Translations under genes and position numbers: made by a program
In this document: one piece after another, positions 1-8,568 of the stretch
Layout of the letters: each line of letters opens with the position of its first letter
How positions within the stretch are numbered: the stretch's first letter is position 1
Notes under the pieces: model-generated
The model's input: the letters and a program-made list of their open reading frames with translations, nothing else
What the model was told of the DNA's origin: nothing
The model's database searches: none
Source of the DNA: Corynebacterium durum
GTDB lineage: Bacteria; Actinomycetota; Actinomycetes; Mycobacteriales; Mycobacteriaceae
Assembly: GCF_030408675.1 (NCBI RefSeq)
Contig: NZ_CP047200.1
Location: 2,480,001 to 2,544,000 of the forward strand
DNA: 64,000 bases
Direction of reading: 5' to 3'

Positions 1-117
1 AGCGTCAACGCCCAAATCGAGGTGATGCTGCGCGATAACCTCCGCACTGCGGGCAGGCTCCCCAAGGACGCAGGTGACCTGCCCAAACGCGGCCGCCCCA
101 GAAAAGACCCTAGTTGA
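1..117 (+). CDS. C-terminal end of an Arc-like ribbon-helix-helix protein (partial)
   Basis: An open frame enters from the left edge and ends with TGA at 117, giving 38 residues. It begins with SVNAQIEVMLRDNLR, the helix-rich pattern of Arc/RHH DNA-binding proteins, and ends in a basic tail (KRGRPRKDPS). Such proteins are usually antitoxins or small repressors. The N-terminus and start lie outside the window, so its partner gene, if any, cannot be seen. Its last 8 bases overlap the end of hmp on the other strand. The family call rests on a short segment. Confidence 0.55.
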   Translation, partial: SVNAQIEVMLRDNLRTAGRLPKDAGDLPKRGRPRKDPS

Positions 118-1315
118 TCAGCCAATCGTTGGGGCTAAACAACTCAAAGTGCACATCAGCCGGTGCTTGGTCGGCGGGAATGGCATCAATCTGATCGCGA
201 ACTGACTGCAGGAACCGCACCCCGCCACACAGATACACGGAGGCACCAGCGGGAATGATGGCCGGGGCGTCGACACGCTCGCCCTGGTCACGGAAATACA
301 GCTCGAGGCGAGCATTCGGAAGCTGCTCCACCAAGCGCTCCATCTCGGATTTCTGCGCGCACTCAGCCTCTGAGGCATCCGCGTGCACCACAATGACCTG
401 CCGCTGAGAACGTTGCGCCGCCAGATACGACAACATACCCACCATGGGTGTCGAACCAATGCCCTGGGAGAGTAACACCACAGGATTATCGCCATCAGTG
501 AGAATCAAATCACCCGCCGCGAGTGTTGCCTGAATCGTATCTCCCACAGCAACATGATTGTGCAAAAACTCCGAGACTTCGCCCGAGCGCTCCACCGCCA
601 CCCGATAGCAGGAGGTTGTTTGCTCATAGGCACCATCCAGCAGGGAGTATTGGCGCAATTGGCGGGCACCATCAGGAAGAACAACACCAAGAGACGTGTA
701 TTGCCCTGGACGTGGGGGCACCAACCCTTCACCCACGAGCGTGAATTCAGTCACCGTATCCGAAAGCGGTTTCTTGTCGGCCACCGTCACATCACGGAAC
801 ACATCCCCCGCAGCCACACCTGATGCTGTGTAGAGCTCTTTTTCAAAACGGACGAGCGTATCGGCCATCATCCAATAGACAGCATCCCATGCTTCCGCCA
901 CTTCAGGCGTGACAACGCTTCCCAGCACCTCGGCAATGGCGGCAAACAGATGATCATGAACAATCTGGTACTGGTCTTTTGTAATCCCCAGAGACACATG
1001 CTTGTGCCCAATGCGGGCCAACATCTCATCTGGGTGCGGTTTATCCGGGTCAACCAACACAGAAGCAAACACCGCGATAGACGCGGCCAGTGCTTTGGCC
1101 TGATCGCCATGTTGTTGATTGCCGCGATTGAACAGATCGGCAATAAGCTCCGGATGAGCGGTGAACATCTTCTTGTAGAACACCGGCGTGATGTCGTTGA
1201 TCCGGGAGCCAACAAGCGGAAGGGTAGCGCGGATCACCTCGGCATGGGCGTCGGAAAGCCCGGAACGGTCAGTGGTGGGAGTTGGCGTGTGATGGTCATG
1301 GATGTCGTGAGACAT
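110..1315 (-). CDS. hmp: Flavohemoprotein, nitric oxide dioxygenase
   Basis: This cytoplasmic enzyme oxidises nitric oxide to nitrate using NAD(P)H, FAD and heme. The 401-residue protein has an N-terminal globin domain (about 20-155) with the likely proximal heme histidine in HKHVSLGI (about residue 106). An FAD-binding segment follows with RQYS (about 223), then an NAD-binding domain with GIGSTPM (about 286). The C-terminus is FSPNDWLIN, close to the usual FGP ending. AAGGAG stands 10 nt before the ATG. It lies downstream of an NsrR-type regulator on the same strand with a 102-bp gap holding a palindromic AT-rich site, so nitrosative-stress control is likely. It carries an N-terminal His/Thr-rich extension of about 15 residues. 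Confidence 0.95.
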   Translation of the reverse strand: MSHDIHDHHTPTPTTDRSGLSDAHAEVIRATLPLVGSRINDITPVFYKKMFTAHPELIADLFNRGNQQHGDQAKALAASIAVFASVLVDPDKPHPDEMLARIGHKHVSLGITKDQYQIVHDHLFAAIAEVLGSVVTPEVAEAWDAVYWMMADTLVRFEKELYTASGVAAGDVFRDVTVADKKPLSDTVTEFTLVGEGLVPPRPGQYTSLGVVLPDGARQLRQYSLLDGAYEQTTSCYRVAVERSGEVSEFLHNHVAVGDTIQATLAAGDLILTDGDNPVVLLSQGIGSTPMVGMLSYLAAQRSQRQVIVVHADASEAECAQKSEMERLVEQLPNARLELYFRDQGERVDAPAIIPAGASVYLCGGVRFLQSVRDQIDAIPADQAPADVHFELFSPNDWLIN

Positions 1316-1359
1316 GGCGATAAAGCTCCTTACTTCACATGTAGGGGGGGCAGGTAGCT

Positions 1360-1374
1360 ATATTAAATTCATAT
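1360..1374 (-). promoter_or_regulatory. Candidate NsrR-type operator upstream of hmp
   Basis: ATATTAAATTCATAT is a near-palindrome (12 of 15 positions symmetric) lying 45 bp before the hmp start. Its AT-rich half-sites with a central AATTT resemble known NsrR operators. Assignment to the adjacent Rrf2 regulator is inference from position. Confidence 0.35.
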
Positions 1375-1417
1375 CGCAGCGTCCGGCATTACGCCCTAAA
1401 CCAACCGAAAGTTTGAC

Positions 1418-1909
1418 TTAGGCAAATGCTTCCGTGCGATCGCTAGGGTCAATCATTTGCGGGATCCCCAACCCCACAGCCCCTGAGCGCTTATGCTCAC
1501 GAGCTGTGTGCTCCAGCAAATCGGCAATCGTGAGGTCATCTAGGGCAGCAAAAAACGCCTCCCGAGCGCGGGCCAAACGCGTGCGAAGCAGGCAATTGTT
1601 GGAGTAGTACGGGCATTCAGTGGGCTCAACACAGTTGATCACCTCACTGCTAACCTCCAGCTTGCGCAGCACCTCCCCCACCTTCATTGAGGGCGCGTCA
1701 TCCGCAAGAACGATGCCGCCCTTGCGCCCACGGACACTGTTTGCCACACCAATATTCACCAACTTGGCCACGACTTTGGCCACATGCGCACTCGACGCAC
1801 TGATGTCTTCCGCAAGGTTATTTACGGTATTGCGTCGCCCTTCCTGGTCAGCGCTGGGAGCGCCGAGTCGCATCACAACGCGCAGACCAAGGTCTGCGAA
1901 GCGCGTCAT
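1418..1909 (-). CDS. nsrR: Rrf2-family iron-sulfur regulator, NsrR-like
   Basis: This is a winged-helix Rrf2 repressor that probably senses nitric oxide through an iron-sulfur cluster. From the ATG at 1909 it has 163 residues: MTRFADLGLRVVMRLG at the start, the HTH region (SAHVAKVVAKL), and a cysteine cluster C-x5-C-x6-C in NCVEPTECPYYSNNC, the usual cluster ligands. A GTG five codons upstream (1924) is an alternative start, but MTRFxDxGLR matches the family N-terminus. It precedes hmp on the same strand, which supports NsrR rather than IscR or RirA. Confidence 0.82.
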   Translation of the reverse strand: MTRFADLGLRVVMRLGAPSADQEGRRNTVNNLAEDISASSAHVAKVVAKLVNIGVANSVRGRKGGIVLADDAPSMKVGEVLRKLEVSSEVINCVEPTECPYYSNNCLLRTRLARAREAFFAALDDLTIADLLEHTAREHKRSGAVGLGIPQMIDPSDRTEAFA

Positions 1910-2076
1910 TTGCACGAGTACCACCTAGACTTGTCCATAGAGCAAAGCTTCACATCTGAGGCACCGATCAGCCACAGAAAAAGCTTTATGTAATAAATAT
2001 ATGCCTATTATTTCCTACTATTTGTCGGAACGTCAACAAAGTTACACCTCCGTTTCACCCGAAAAGGAAAATGAAT

Positions 2077-2973
2077 ATGATTACCATTTGCGGCGAAGGG
2101 CTTGTCGACCTCGTGCCTTCCCCCACCATTACCGGCGAACCACACGCAATACCACTACACCCCGCCCTTGGGGGTGGTCCCTTCAATGTCGCCATAGCCA
2201 CCGCCCGACTCGGAGCTCCCACCCGATTCCTTTCGCGCCTCTCCCACGACACCTTCGGAACAGCACTATACAACCGGCTAAACAGCGAGAATATCGACAC
2301 TGAACACGTCCAGCGCGGTGTCGAACCCACCACGCTCGCCCTCACCTCCATCGGCGCGGACGGAAGTGCCAGCTACACCTTCTACGTTGACGGCACCGCC
2401 GACCGCTTCGTCGAACCACCTCAAGACCTAGACACCCACATCGCTTGTTTTGGAACGTGCTCACTCGCTCTTGAACCCGGCGCGTCCCGGTACGCCACCC
2501 TGTTGCATAGCCTTGCGGCGCGCGGAACGTTTATCGCGCTTGACCCCAATATCCGAGACTTCTACGCCACTGATGCTCACCGCGACTTCCTGCATTCGCT
2601 CCTGCCTAGCGTCACGCTGCTGAAACTTTCCGAAGAGGAGGTGGACTTCCTCGGCGACACCGATGTTCCCGCACGCGTGATCACCCGTGGCGCCAACGGT
2701 ATCACCCTCGAAACACGCGACCTGCGTATCGACGTCCCCGCGGTCTCCGTCCCCGTCCAGGACACCATCGGCGCGGGTGACACCATCATGGGAGCTCTAC
2801 TCACACAATTCGAACTACGCGGCAACGGAAACCCGCGCGCCCTCGTCGACTCCCTCACAGCCGACGAATGGCGCGATATTCTCACCTACGCCGCCACAGC
2901 CGCAGCCATCACCTGCTCCCGCGTCGGCGCGCAACCGCCGACTGATGCGGAAGTACAGGGCATGCTTGCGTAG
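2077..2973 (+). CDS. PfkB-family carbohydrate kinase (fructokinase-like)
   Basis: An ATP-dependent sugar kinase of the ribokinase/PfkB fold. It starts MITICGEGLVDLVP, carries the N-terminal glycine signature GGGPFNVAIATARLG (about 30-45) and the C-terminal signature DTIGAGDTIMG with the catalytic Asp (about 230). The second ATG (2077) is preferred over 2071 because AAAAGGA lies 8-9 nt before it but only about 3 nt before the first. The substrate is unresolved: the family includes fructokinase, 2-keto-3-deoxygluconate kinase and ribokinase. It stands alone, divergent from nsrR and convergent with panC 5 bp away, so context does not narrow the sugar. Confidence 0.85.
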   Translation: MITICGEGLVDLVPSPTITGEPHAIPLHPALGGGPFNVAIATARLGAPTRFLSRLSHDTFGTALYNRLNSENIDTEHVQRGVEPTTLALTSIGADGSASYTFYVDGTADRFVEPPQDLDTHIACFGTCSLALEPGASRYATLLHSLAARGTFIALDPNIRDFYATDAHRDFLHSLLPSVTLLKLSEEEVDFLGDTDVPARVITRGANGITLETRDLRIDVPAVSVPVQDTIGAGDTIMGALLTQFELRGNGNPRALVDSLTADEWRDILTYAATAAAITCSRVGAQPPTDAEVQGMLA

Positions 2974-2978
2974 AAACC

Positions 2979-3872
2979 TTACGTCTCGCGCTGAACTTCC
3001 CCGAGCAGGATTCCCGCGTTATCAATGAGCCGCGTGGTCCCCACGCGCGCGGCAATCAGCAGCCTGGCATCCCCCGCAGCCTTGTCCTCGCCAATCTCGC
3101 CCAGGTCGGAGGCGCGGCGGAGTTCAAGATAGTCCACATCTAAGCCATCAACAGCGGCGAGGACGCTACGGGCTGCTGCGAGCACAGCATCGGCACCACT
3201 CTCGGAGGCATGGGCACCCGCAGTCAGCGCAGCAGAGAGGCCCAGCGCCACCTCATGTTCCTCCTCGCTCAGGTACCTGTTGCGGGAGGACATTGCCAAG
3301 CCGGAGGCTTCACGCACAATGGGCACCCAATAAATGCGAATGCCCATATTCAGGTCTGTCACCATCTGCTGGATAAGAATGAGCTGTTGATAGTCCTTCT
3401 CGCCGAAGATAGCGTCGGTTGGCCCCACAATGTTGAACAGCTTGTTCACCACCGTCAGCACGCCCGTAAAGTGCGTGGGCCGGAACGCGCCTTCAAGAAC
3501 AGTTCCTAACGCGCCGGGCTGAACGGTGGTACGGAACTCGTTGGGATACATCTCCCTGGCAGAGGGCGCGAACACAACATCGGCACCTTCACCACGCAGC
3601 AACTCCACATCGGCATCCAGCGTGCGTGGGTAAGCGTCAAGATCCTCCCCTTCTGCGAACTGCAGGGGGTTGACAAAGATGGAAACAACCACGAGCGCAC
3701 CGGGGATGCGTTTGGCCACACGCACGAGTTGAAGATGCCCCGCGTGGAGCGCTCCCATCGTGGGCACGAGCACGACAGGTCGCCCTGCTTTCCTGAAAGC
3801 ACCTGTGATTTCCTGAAGGTTGTCTATGGTTTGTACCAGGGTCGCCTGCCCTGATTTAAAAGTTGGGGTCAA
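2979..3872 (-). CDS. panC: Pantothenate synthetase
   Basis: Condenses pantoate and beta-alanine with ATP to give pantothenate for coenzyme A. It shows PTMGALHAGHLQLV (HxGH nucleotide-binding motif), FVNPLQF, the GEKDYQQL segment and the SSRNRYL loop typical of PanC. The best start is TTG at 3872: GGAG lies 7 nt before it, and the TTG overlaps the TGA of the upstream gene (TTGA), giving 297 residues, close to the family length. A longer frame to 3896 would overlap the neighbour by 28 bp without a ribosome site. It is the last gene of the minus-strand folate/pantothenate run. Confidence 0.93.
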   Translation of the reverse strand: MTPTFKSGQATLVQTIDNLQEITGAFRKAGRPVVLVPTMGALHAGHLQLVRVAKRIPGALVVVSIFVNPLQFAEGEDLDAYPRTLDADVELLRGEGADVVFAPSAREMYPNEFRTTVQPGALGTVLEGAFRPTHFTGVLTVVNKLFNIVGPTDAIFGEKDYQQLILIQQMVTDLNMGIRIYWVPIVREASGLAMSSRNRYLSEEEHEVALGLSAALTAGAHASESGADAVLAAARSVLAAVDGLDVDYLELRRASDLGEIGEDKAAGDARLLIAARVGTTRLIDNAGILLGEVQRET

Positions 3873-4675
3873 TGTTGTTCTCCGGTGTGGGCCCACAGTT
3901 CTACATCGTGTGCGCCGGTGAGTTCGGCTGTTCGGCGCGCTAGTTCACGATACGCTTGTCTGCGTCCAGCATCGTCAATTGCCCCCATGTGTCGCTGCAC
4001 CATGGCTACATCGTCGCGGGCTGCGGGCCCGGTGATGGCATCTGGCCCGGCTTCCAGCACGTTGCGTATCGACGCCTCGACAAGCGGCCTGAGCACCCGC
4101 GCCGCCGCATCCTCGCCGCTCTGTAAAGCATCAGCGAGCTGGGCGCGAGCGTCGGAAAGCACAGTGGCAGTGTAATTACTGGCATAAGCGAGGGCGGCGT
4201 GGTACGCAACGCGTTTGTTGTTGGACACCCGGATCATTTGTCCACCGAGTTCGGCGACGAGCAGTTCCGCAATGGTGTCGCTGAGCTCATCGGTGGTGGT
4301 GACTCCCCAGTAGCATCCTTCCAGGTTGCTCGCGTCTTCAGGCCCACCAACGAAGGTCATGATGGGGTGCATGGCCAGGACTATCGCACCGGTTGTTTCA
4401 ATGGGATCCAGGATGTCTAAGCCGTGCGCTCCCGAGGTGTGCAGGACAATATGCCCGCGTTTCACGTGCGGTGCGAGTGCCGTCACGACATCGCTAAGCT
4501 GCGGGTCAGGAACGCTGAGGACGATGAGTTGGCAAGTCGGGGCGTCAACAAGCAGCGAGGAGCTGTCACGCGTGATGCGATGCACAATGCTGTGGCCTGC
4601 GGCGCTGAGGCGTGTCGCCAGGGCGGTGCCCACACGACCCGCGCCGACGATGGCCACATCCATGCGTGGCGGCAA
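3869..4675 (-). CDS. Rossmann-fold DUF2520 protein (Rv3603c-like), possible dehydrogenase
   Basis: The 268-residue protein has an N-terminal NAD(P)-binding Rossmann segment VAIVGAGRVGTALATRL (about 7-23), then a helical DUF2520-type domain (HPIMTFVGG about 104-112, AYASNYTATVLSDA about 163). It resembles ketopantoate-reductase/ProC-like folds. The mycobacterial orthologue likewise sits directly before panC, so a role linked to pantothenate is plausible but unproven. TTG at 4675 follows AGGA; ATG at 4663 (MDVAIVG) is the alternative start and fits the fold equally well. Confidence 0.8.
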   Translation of the reverse strand: MPPRMDVAIVGAGRVGTALATRLSAAGHSIVHRITRDSSSLLVDAPTCQLIVLSVPDPQLSDVVTALAPHVKRGHIVLHTSGAHGLDILDPIETTGAIVLAMHPIMTFVGGPEDASNLEGCYWGVTTTDELSDTIAELLVAELGGQMIRVSNNKRVAYHAALAYASNYTATVLSDARAQLADALQSGEDAAARVLRPLVEASIRNVLEAGPDAITGPAARDDVAMVQRHMGAIDDAGRRQAYRELARRTAELTGAHDVELWAHTGEQH

Positions 4676-5746
4676 TTAGCTGTTCCTGTTGAAGTTCTTA
4701 AGCAGGTCAGCGACGGACGGTGCTTCGCTGTTTTCGTCGCGGCGACGACGACCCCGGCGGGAATCGTTCATGGGCGCAGGTGTGGGTTCCACCTTGGGTT
4801 CGGTGTTGGCGGGTTTCCACTGCACAGCGGCGAAAGCCGTGGTGTCGAAGCGTTTCGAGGGTTCCGGAGCGGGGCTGGGTTCGGCCAGGTAGTCCTCGGA
4901 GCTGAAGTCACTGTCGTAGGAGAAGTCACTGCTGTCGTCGTAGTCGTCGTAGCTGTCCTTGGTGGTAGCGTAGCTGCGCACCGAACTTGCCGTACCACCT
5001 GAACCTTGCATCGAGTAGTTGCTGGCAGCGTAGCTGGAGGAGAAAGCGTTGGTGGCGTACTGAGTGGACGTGTACTCAGCTTCGGTGTACTCGACTTCTG
5101 TGACGGAATCGTCACCCGAATAGCTGTCGTTACCGTAGCCCGTGTCGTAGGCGCTGGTGCTGTAGCTGTCGCCATAGGATGATGTGTCGCCGTAAGACGT
5201 ATCGCTGTAGGAGCTGGCACCGTAGGAGCTTAGGCCACTAAAATCATCCTCAGTCGCCTCACTGGGGCCGTGAACGGGGCCAGAAAGCTCAGCCATGTCA
5301 TCCATCCGCATAGCGGAGGCACGCAGTGCTGTGGGCTCGTAGTCGAAGGACCTGCCGTTGAGTTCTTCCAGCTGCTCACGCACGACTGTTAATTGATCAC
5401 GAATATCATCGAGGCGGTTGTCTTCTTCCTTCATCAGCGTCTTGCGCAGAGTCTGCTCCAAACGCAGCTCCTGCTCACGGTGGGCGGCCTTTTCCAGCTC
5501 CAATTCGGCCTCATGGCGGTCGTACTGTTCCTCCAGAAGCGTCTTTTGCTTCTCATACTGCCTGCGGTAACGAGAGACCAAAAGCAAGCCGAAAAACGCA
5601 GCCCATAGTGCCGCTAACACAGCCACTTTCATCACAGCGGTGCTATCGGTGAACAGCATAGCCACGCTGGCAAAGACGGCAAGGGCCACTAGCACGATTT
5701 GAAGGATATTGCTGCGGTCTTGTTGTACTTTGTTTTCGGCGCTCAT
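4676..5746 (-). CDS. DUF6779-type membrane protein with acidic Ser/Tyr-rich tail
   Basis: From the ATG at 5746 the protein (356 residues) begins MSAENKVQQDRSN, has two adjacent membrane segments (about 13-30 and 36-52), a highly charged coiled-coil-like stretch (QYEKQKTLLEEQYDRHEAE, KAAHREQELRLEQ), then a long low-complexity region rich in Ser, Tyr, Asp and Gly (about 170-300) and a basic patch RRGRRRRDE before the end VADLLKNFNRNS. The frame remains open further upstream but overlaps the DUF3180 gene. Position matches the mycobacterial gene between DUF3180 and DUF2520. The function is unknown; the Tyr/Ser-rich region could be a phosphorylation target. Confidence 0.72.
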   Translation of the reverse strand: MSAENKVQQDRSNILQIVLVALAVFASVAMLFTDSTAVMKVAVLAALWAAFFGLLLVSRYRRQYEKQKTLLEEQYDRHEAELELEKAAHREQELRLEQTLRKTLMKEEDNRLDDIRDQLTVVREQLEELNGRSFDYEPTALRASAMRMDDMAELSGPVHGPSEATEDDFSGLSSYGASSYSDTSYGDTSSYGDSYSTSAYDTGYGNDSYSGDDSVTEVEYTEAEYTSTQYATNAFSSSYAASNYSMQGSGGTASSVRSYATTKDSYDDYDDSSDFSYDSDFSSEDYLAEPSPAPEPSKRFDTTAFAAVQWKPANTEPKVEPTPAPMNDSRRGRRRRDENSEAPSVADLLKNFNRNS

Positions 5747-5768
5747 GCGTTCCAATGTACCTAAGCTT

Positions 5769-6233
5769 TCACGCAGTTTCGCCATCCGGCGGCGGCGGGG
5801 CGACACAGTGCCGCTCCAGAACCACGCCAGCGACACACAATGCAACCGCACCGGACAACGATGCCAACACACCGGGAAGATCATCTGAAGCCGCCACAAG
5901 CTCCCCGGATCGCGGCACCACAAAACTGGCTATACCTGCATAAACGCCGGACACGATTGCTCCGGTCCAGGCTGACGCTTTGCCCACGACAAGCCACTGC
6001 GCGGCGGTCATGGGATTGATTTGCGATCGATCCATGCCGATACCGCCCTTTTCCATGCCGCTTCGCATGCGCCACGCCATCACTGCACACACCACCGACA
6101 TGAGCCACAACGTGACCGATACGCTCACCCCCACAGGCGGCATATAGCCATAAAAACCCCAGGTCAGAATGCCTGATGCCGCCCCGACAAACAGGCCGGT
6201 AGCCACCAACGCACGTATCGACGTCCGCTTCAC
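5769..6233 (-). CDS. DUF3180 integral membrane protein
   Basis: 154 residues with four predicted membrane helices (about 8-28, 34-54, 83-104 and 115-138) and short polar loops. It starts MKRTSIRALVATGLFVG. It overlaps the 3' end of folK by 4 bp. It matches the DUF3180 family, which occupies this place after folK in Mycobacterium and Corynebacterium. No catalytic motif is visible and the function is unknown. Co-transcription with the folate genes is likely from the overlap. Confidence 0.85.
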   Translation of the reverse strand: MKRTSIRALVATGLFVGAASGILTWGFYGYMPPVGVSVSVTLWLMSVVCAVMAWRMRSGMEKGGIGMDRSQINPMTAAQWLVVGKASAWTGAIVSGVYAGIASFVVPRSGELVAASDDLPGVLASLSGAVALCVAGVVLERHCVAPPPPDGETA

Positions 6234-6742
6234 TCAAGCCCCCTTTCCGCGAAACTGCCGACCACTCGCACGGCCTCAACGTCCGCCGGATCGAGCGCAG
6301 CTAGCAGTTCGGTGACATGTACACCATTGAGTGTGGCTTGCGAATCGGCGTCCAGCCACGGTACCAGCACAAACACACGCTCTGCTGCCCACGGGTGCGG
6401 CAATGTTAACGTCGGATCGCTGGACTCGATAGAGTGCCCAGCACCGTCGGCGCAACAAATTAGATCAACATCAAGTGTCCGTGCCCCCCATTTGCGGGTA
6501 TGTACCCGATGTGCTGCACGCTCCAGAGCCTGCCCCGCGCGCAATAATTCCATCGGCGACAATGACGTCTCAACGATCAGAATCGCGTTGAGAAAGTCCT
6601 CCTGGTCCGTCACGCCCCACGGTGGGGTGGCGTAGATATGTGATGCCGCGACAAGCTCGGGGCGGAAATGGTCGTACGCGCCCTGCAAGAGGGCGCGTCG
6701 GTCATTCATGTTGGATCCGATGGACAGCACAGCTCTCATCAC
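6230..6742 (-). CDS. folK: 2-amino-4-hydroxy-6-hydroxymethyldihydropteridine pyrophosphokinase
   Basis: Transfers pyrophosphate from ATP to hydroxymethyl-dihydropterin in folate synthesis. It shows AVLSIGSNMNDRR at the N-terminus, TPPWGVTDQEDFLNA, then the HPPK signature RTLDVDLI (KWGARTLDVDLICC) and LPHPWAAERVFVLVP. 170 residues is normal. The start is GTG (6742) immediately followed by ATG (6739); the GTGA overlaps the folB stop, indicating translational coupling. Confidence 0.94.
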   Translation of the reverse strand: MMRAVLSIGSNMNDRRALLQGAYDHFRPELVAASHIYATPPWGVTDQEDFLNAILIVETSLSPMELLRAGQALERAAHRVHTRKWGARTLDVDLICCADGAGHSIESSDPTLTLPHPWAAERVFVLVPWLDADSQATLNGVHVTELLAALDPADVEAVRVVGSFAERGLE

Positions 6743-7134
6743 CCCACCACCCGCGGTGCACTCGCTGCTTTTTTGCGGGATCGGCGTGCAACAACAGCGA
6801 CGTCGGCAAAGCTCAGGGGAATCGGGGCCTGGGGTTTATGCAGGGTAACTTCGACAGCATGGAGTTGGGGATACTCCGCCATGGCGGAGTCGGCGATGTT
6901 CGCGGCGACGGTTTCAATAAGGTCACACGAAGGTCCTGAGACTATAGTGTGCGCCATATGAGCAAGGTCCGCATAATTAATAGTCAAATTTAAGTCATCT
7001 GTGCGCGCCGCTTCTGCACAATCCAACCAACATATAAGGTCAACAAGAAAAGTCTGCCCGGTGCGTTTTTCTTCCTCAAACACACCGTGGTACCCGAAGC
7101 ATTCCAATCCGCGCAGCTCAATACGATCAGCCAT
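6739..7134 (-). CDS. folB: Dihydroneopterin aldolase
   Basis: Cleaves dihydroneopterin to hydroxymethyl-dihydropterin and glycolaldehyde. From ATG 7134 it has 131 residues: MADRIELRGLECFGYHGVFEEEK (conserved GYHGVxxxEK), VDLICWLD, and a C-terminal VEVTLHKPQAPIP with the catalytic lysine. Upstream in-frame starts are ignored because they overlap folP deeply; at 7134 the overlap with folP is 8 bp and GGAGG lies 11 nt upstream. It sits in the folE-folP-folB-folK series. Confidence 0.93.
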   Translation of the reverse strand: MADRIELRGLECFGYHGVFEEEKRTGQTFLVDLICWLDCAEAARTDDLNLTINYADLAHMAHTIVSGPSCDLIETVAANIADSAMAEYPQLHAVEVTLHKPQAPIPLSFADVAVVARRSRKKAASAPRVVG

Positions 7135-7990
7135 GAGGTGCCTGCCCTCCCGCAATGCCACCTTCGCGCCAGGCCTGGGCAACATCCACGGCATCGCGGT
7201 TGCCTGCAACATCGTGCACACGCACCGCCCACGCACCCTGCATGGCAGCCAGGGCGGTTATGGCAAACGTCGCGGGATCGGCGGAATGTTCGGCAGTACC
7301 TGGCAACGCCATATCCAACATCCCACGGTCGGTGCGTACCGCCTGCAGGAAACGCTTGCGGCTCGCCCCCACCAGGATCGGAAAACCCGTGCCAACAAAC
7401 GAGGGAAGTGCGTGGAGCAGAGCCCAATTATCTTCGGGGGTTTTGGCGAACCCTAGGCCCGGATCAAGGATAATCCGCTCGGGAGCGATGCCCGCCGTCA
7501 CGGCGCGCTCGACAAGGCGACGCAACTGCGCATGCACCTCATCGACAACATCTCCCTGAATATGCGCTTGACCTGCAGCGTCACCATACTCTTCGGCCTT
7601 CCAATGCATGAGGCATACGCGCTGGCCACTGTCGGCCATCACGGACAGCATGTCTGGGTCGGCAAGGCCACCAGACACATCGTTGATGATCTCCGCGCCC
7701 GCTTCCACAGCGGCAGCAGCCACCTTGGCCCGCATTGTGTCCACGCTGACCCGCACTCCCGATTGCGCGAGTTCTCGCACTACGGGAATGACGCGGCGCT
7801 GTTCCGTCGCGGCGTCGATACGCTGCGCACCTGGGCGGGTGGACTCCCCGCCGACATCAATAATGTCCGCCCCTTGAGTCAGGAGCTCACGAGCGTGATC
7901 GACGGCCACGTCCTGGTCGAGGTAGCGGCCTCCGTCGGAAAACGAATCCTCCGTAACATTGACAATTCCCATGACCATGCAGCGTGCCAT
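7127..7990 (-). CDS. folP: Dihydropteroate synthase
   Basis: Joins hydroxymethyl-dihydropterin pyrophosphate with p-aminobenzoate; it is the sulfonamide target. The 287-residue barrel shows MGIVNVTEDSFSDGGRY (pterin-binding loop), DVGGESTRPGA, INDVSGGL, and DPGLGFAKTPEDNW. The start ATG overlaps the folE stop as TAATG, so the pair is coupled. The segment GAQRIDAATEQ contains one of the dispersed TATCGACG octamers. Confidence 0.95.
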   Translation of the reverse strand: MARCMVMGIVNVTEDSFSDGGRYLDQDVAVDHARELLTQGADIIDVGGESTRPGAQRIDAATEQRRVIPVVRELAQSGVRVSVDTMRAKVAAAAVEAGAEIINDVSGGLADPDMLSVMADSGQRVCLMHWKAEEYGDAAGQAHIQGDVVDEVHAQLRRLVERAVTAGIAPERIILDPGLGFAKTPEDNWALLHALPSFVGTGFPILVGASRKRFLQAVRTDRGMLDMALPGTAEHSADPATFAITALAAMQGAWAVRVHDVAGNRDAVDVAQAWREGGIAGGQAPHG

Positions 7991-8568
7991 TAGTGACCTC
8001 GAATCAACGCCAGCGCCTCAGCACGTGAGGACGCATTTCTCTTAAAACCACCACGAACAGCCGAGGTTGTGGTCATGGCACCCGGCTTGCGGATTCCCCG
8101 CATAGCCATGCACAGATGCTCACACTCGATCACCACAATCACGGCCTGTGCGCCCAGCTTGTCCACCAGGGCGTCTGCAACCTGGCTGGTCAGACGCTCC
8201 TGCACTTGCGGACGCTTAGCAAACAAGTCCACCAGGCGCGCCAACTTGGACAATCCGGTCACCTGGCCGGACTCGCCCGGAATATAGCCGATGTGGGCGA
8301 CACCGAAGAACGGCACAAGATGGTGCTCGCAGGTGGAATAGATAGGAATGTCCCGGACCAGCACCAGCTCCTGGTGATTCTCCGAAAACGTCTTATTCAA
8401 CACGTCCGTCGGTTCGGTGTGCAGGCCAGCAAACATTTCCGCATACGCGCGAGCCACCCTTGCCGGGGTTTCCAGCAAGCCCTCACGGTCTGGGTCCTCC
8501 CCTACCGCGATGAGCAACTCGCGTACGGCAGCCTCGGCGCGCTCACGATCAAACACACCGCTAGGCAT
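7990..8568 (-). CDS. folE: GTP cyclohydrolase I
   Basis: Converts GTP to dihydroneopterin triphosphate, the first folate step. From ATG 8568 it has 192 residues: [31 protein letters not shown] (zinc ligands Cys and His), [21 protein letters not shown], and [17 protein letters not shown] lies about 8 nt before this ATG. The open frame runs back into the ftsH tail, but the overlap from this start is only 8 bp. The order ftsH-folE matches mycobacteria. Confidence 0.95.
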   Translation of the reverse strand: MPSGVFDRERAEAAVRELLIAVGEDPDREGLLETPARVARAYAEMFAGLHTEPTDVLNKTFSENHQELVLVRDIPIYSTCEHHLVPFFGVAHIGYIPGESGQVTGLSKLARLVDLFAKRPQVQERLTSQVADALVDKLGAQAVIVVIECEHLCMAMRGIRKPGAMTTTSAVRGGFKRNASSRAEALALIRGH

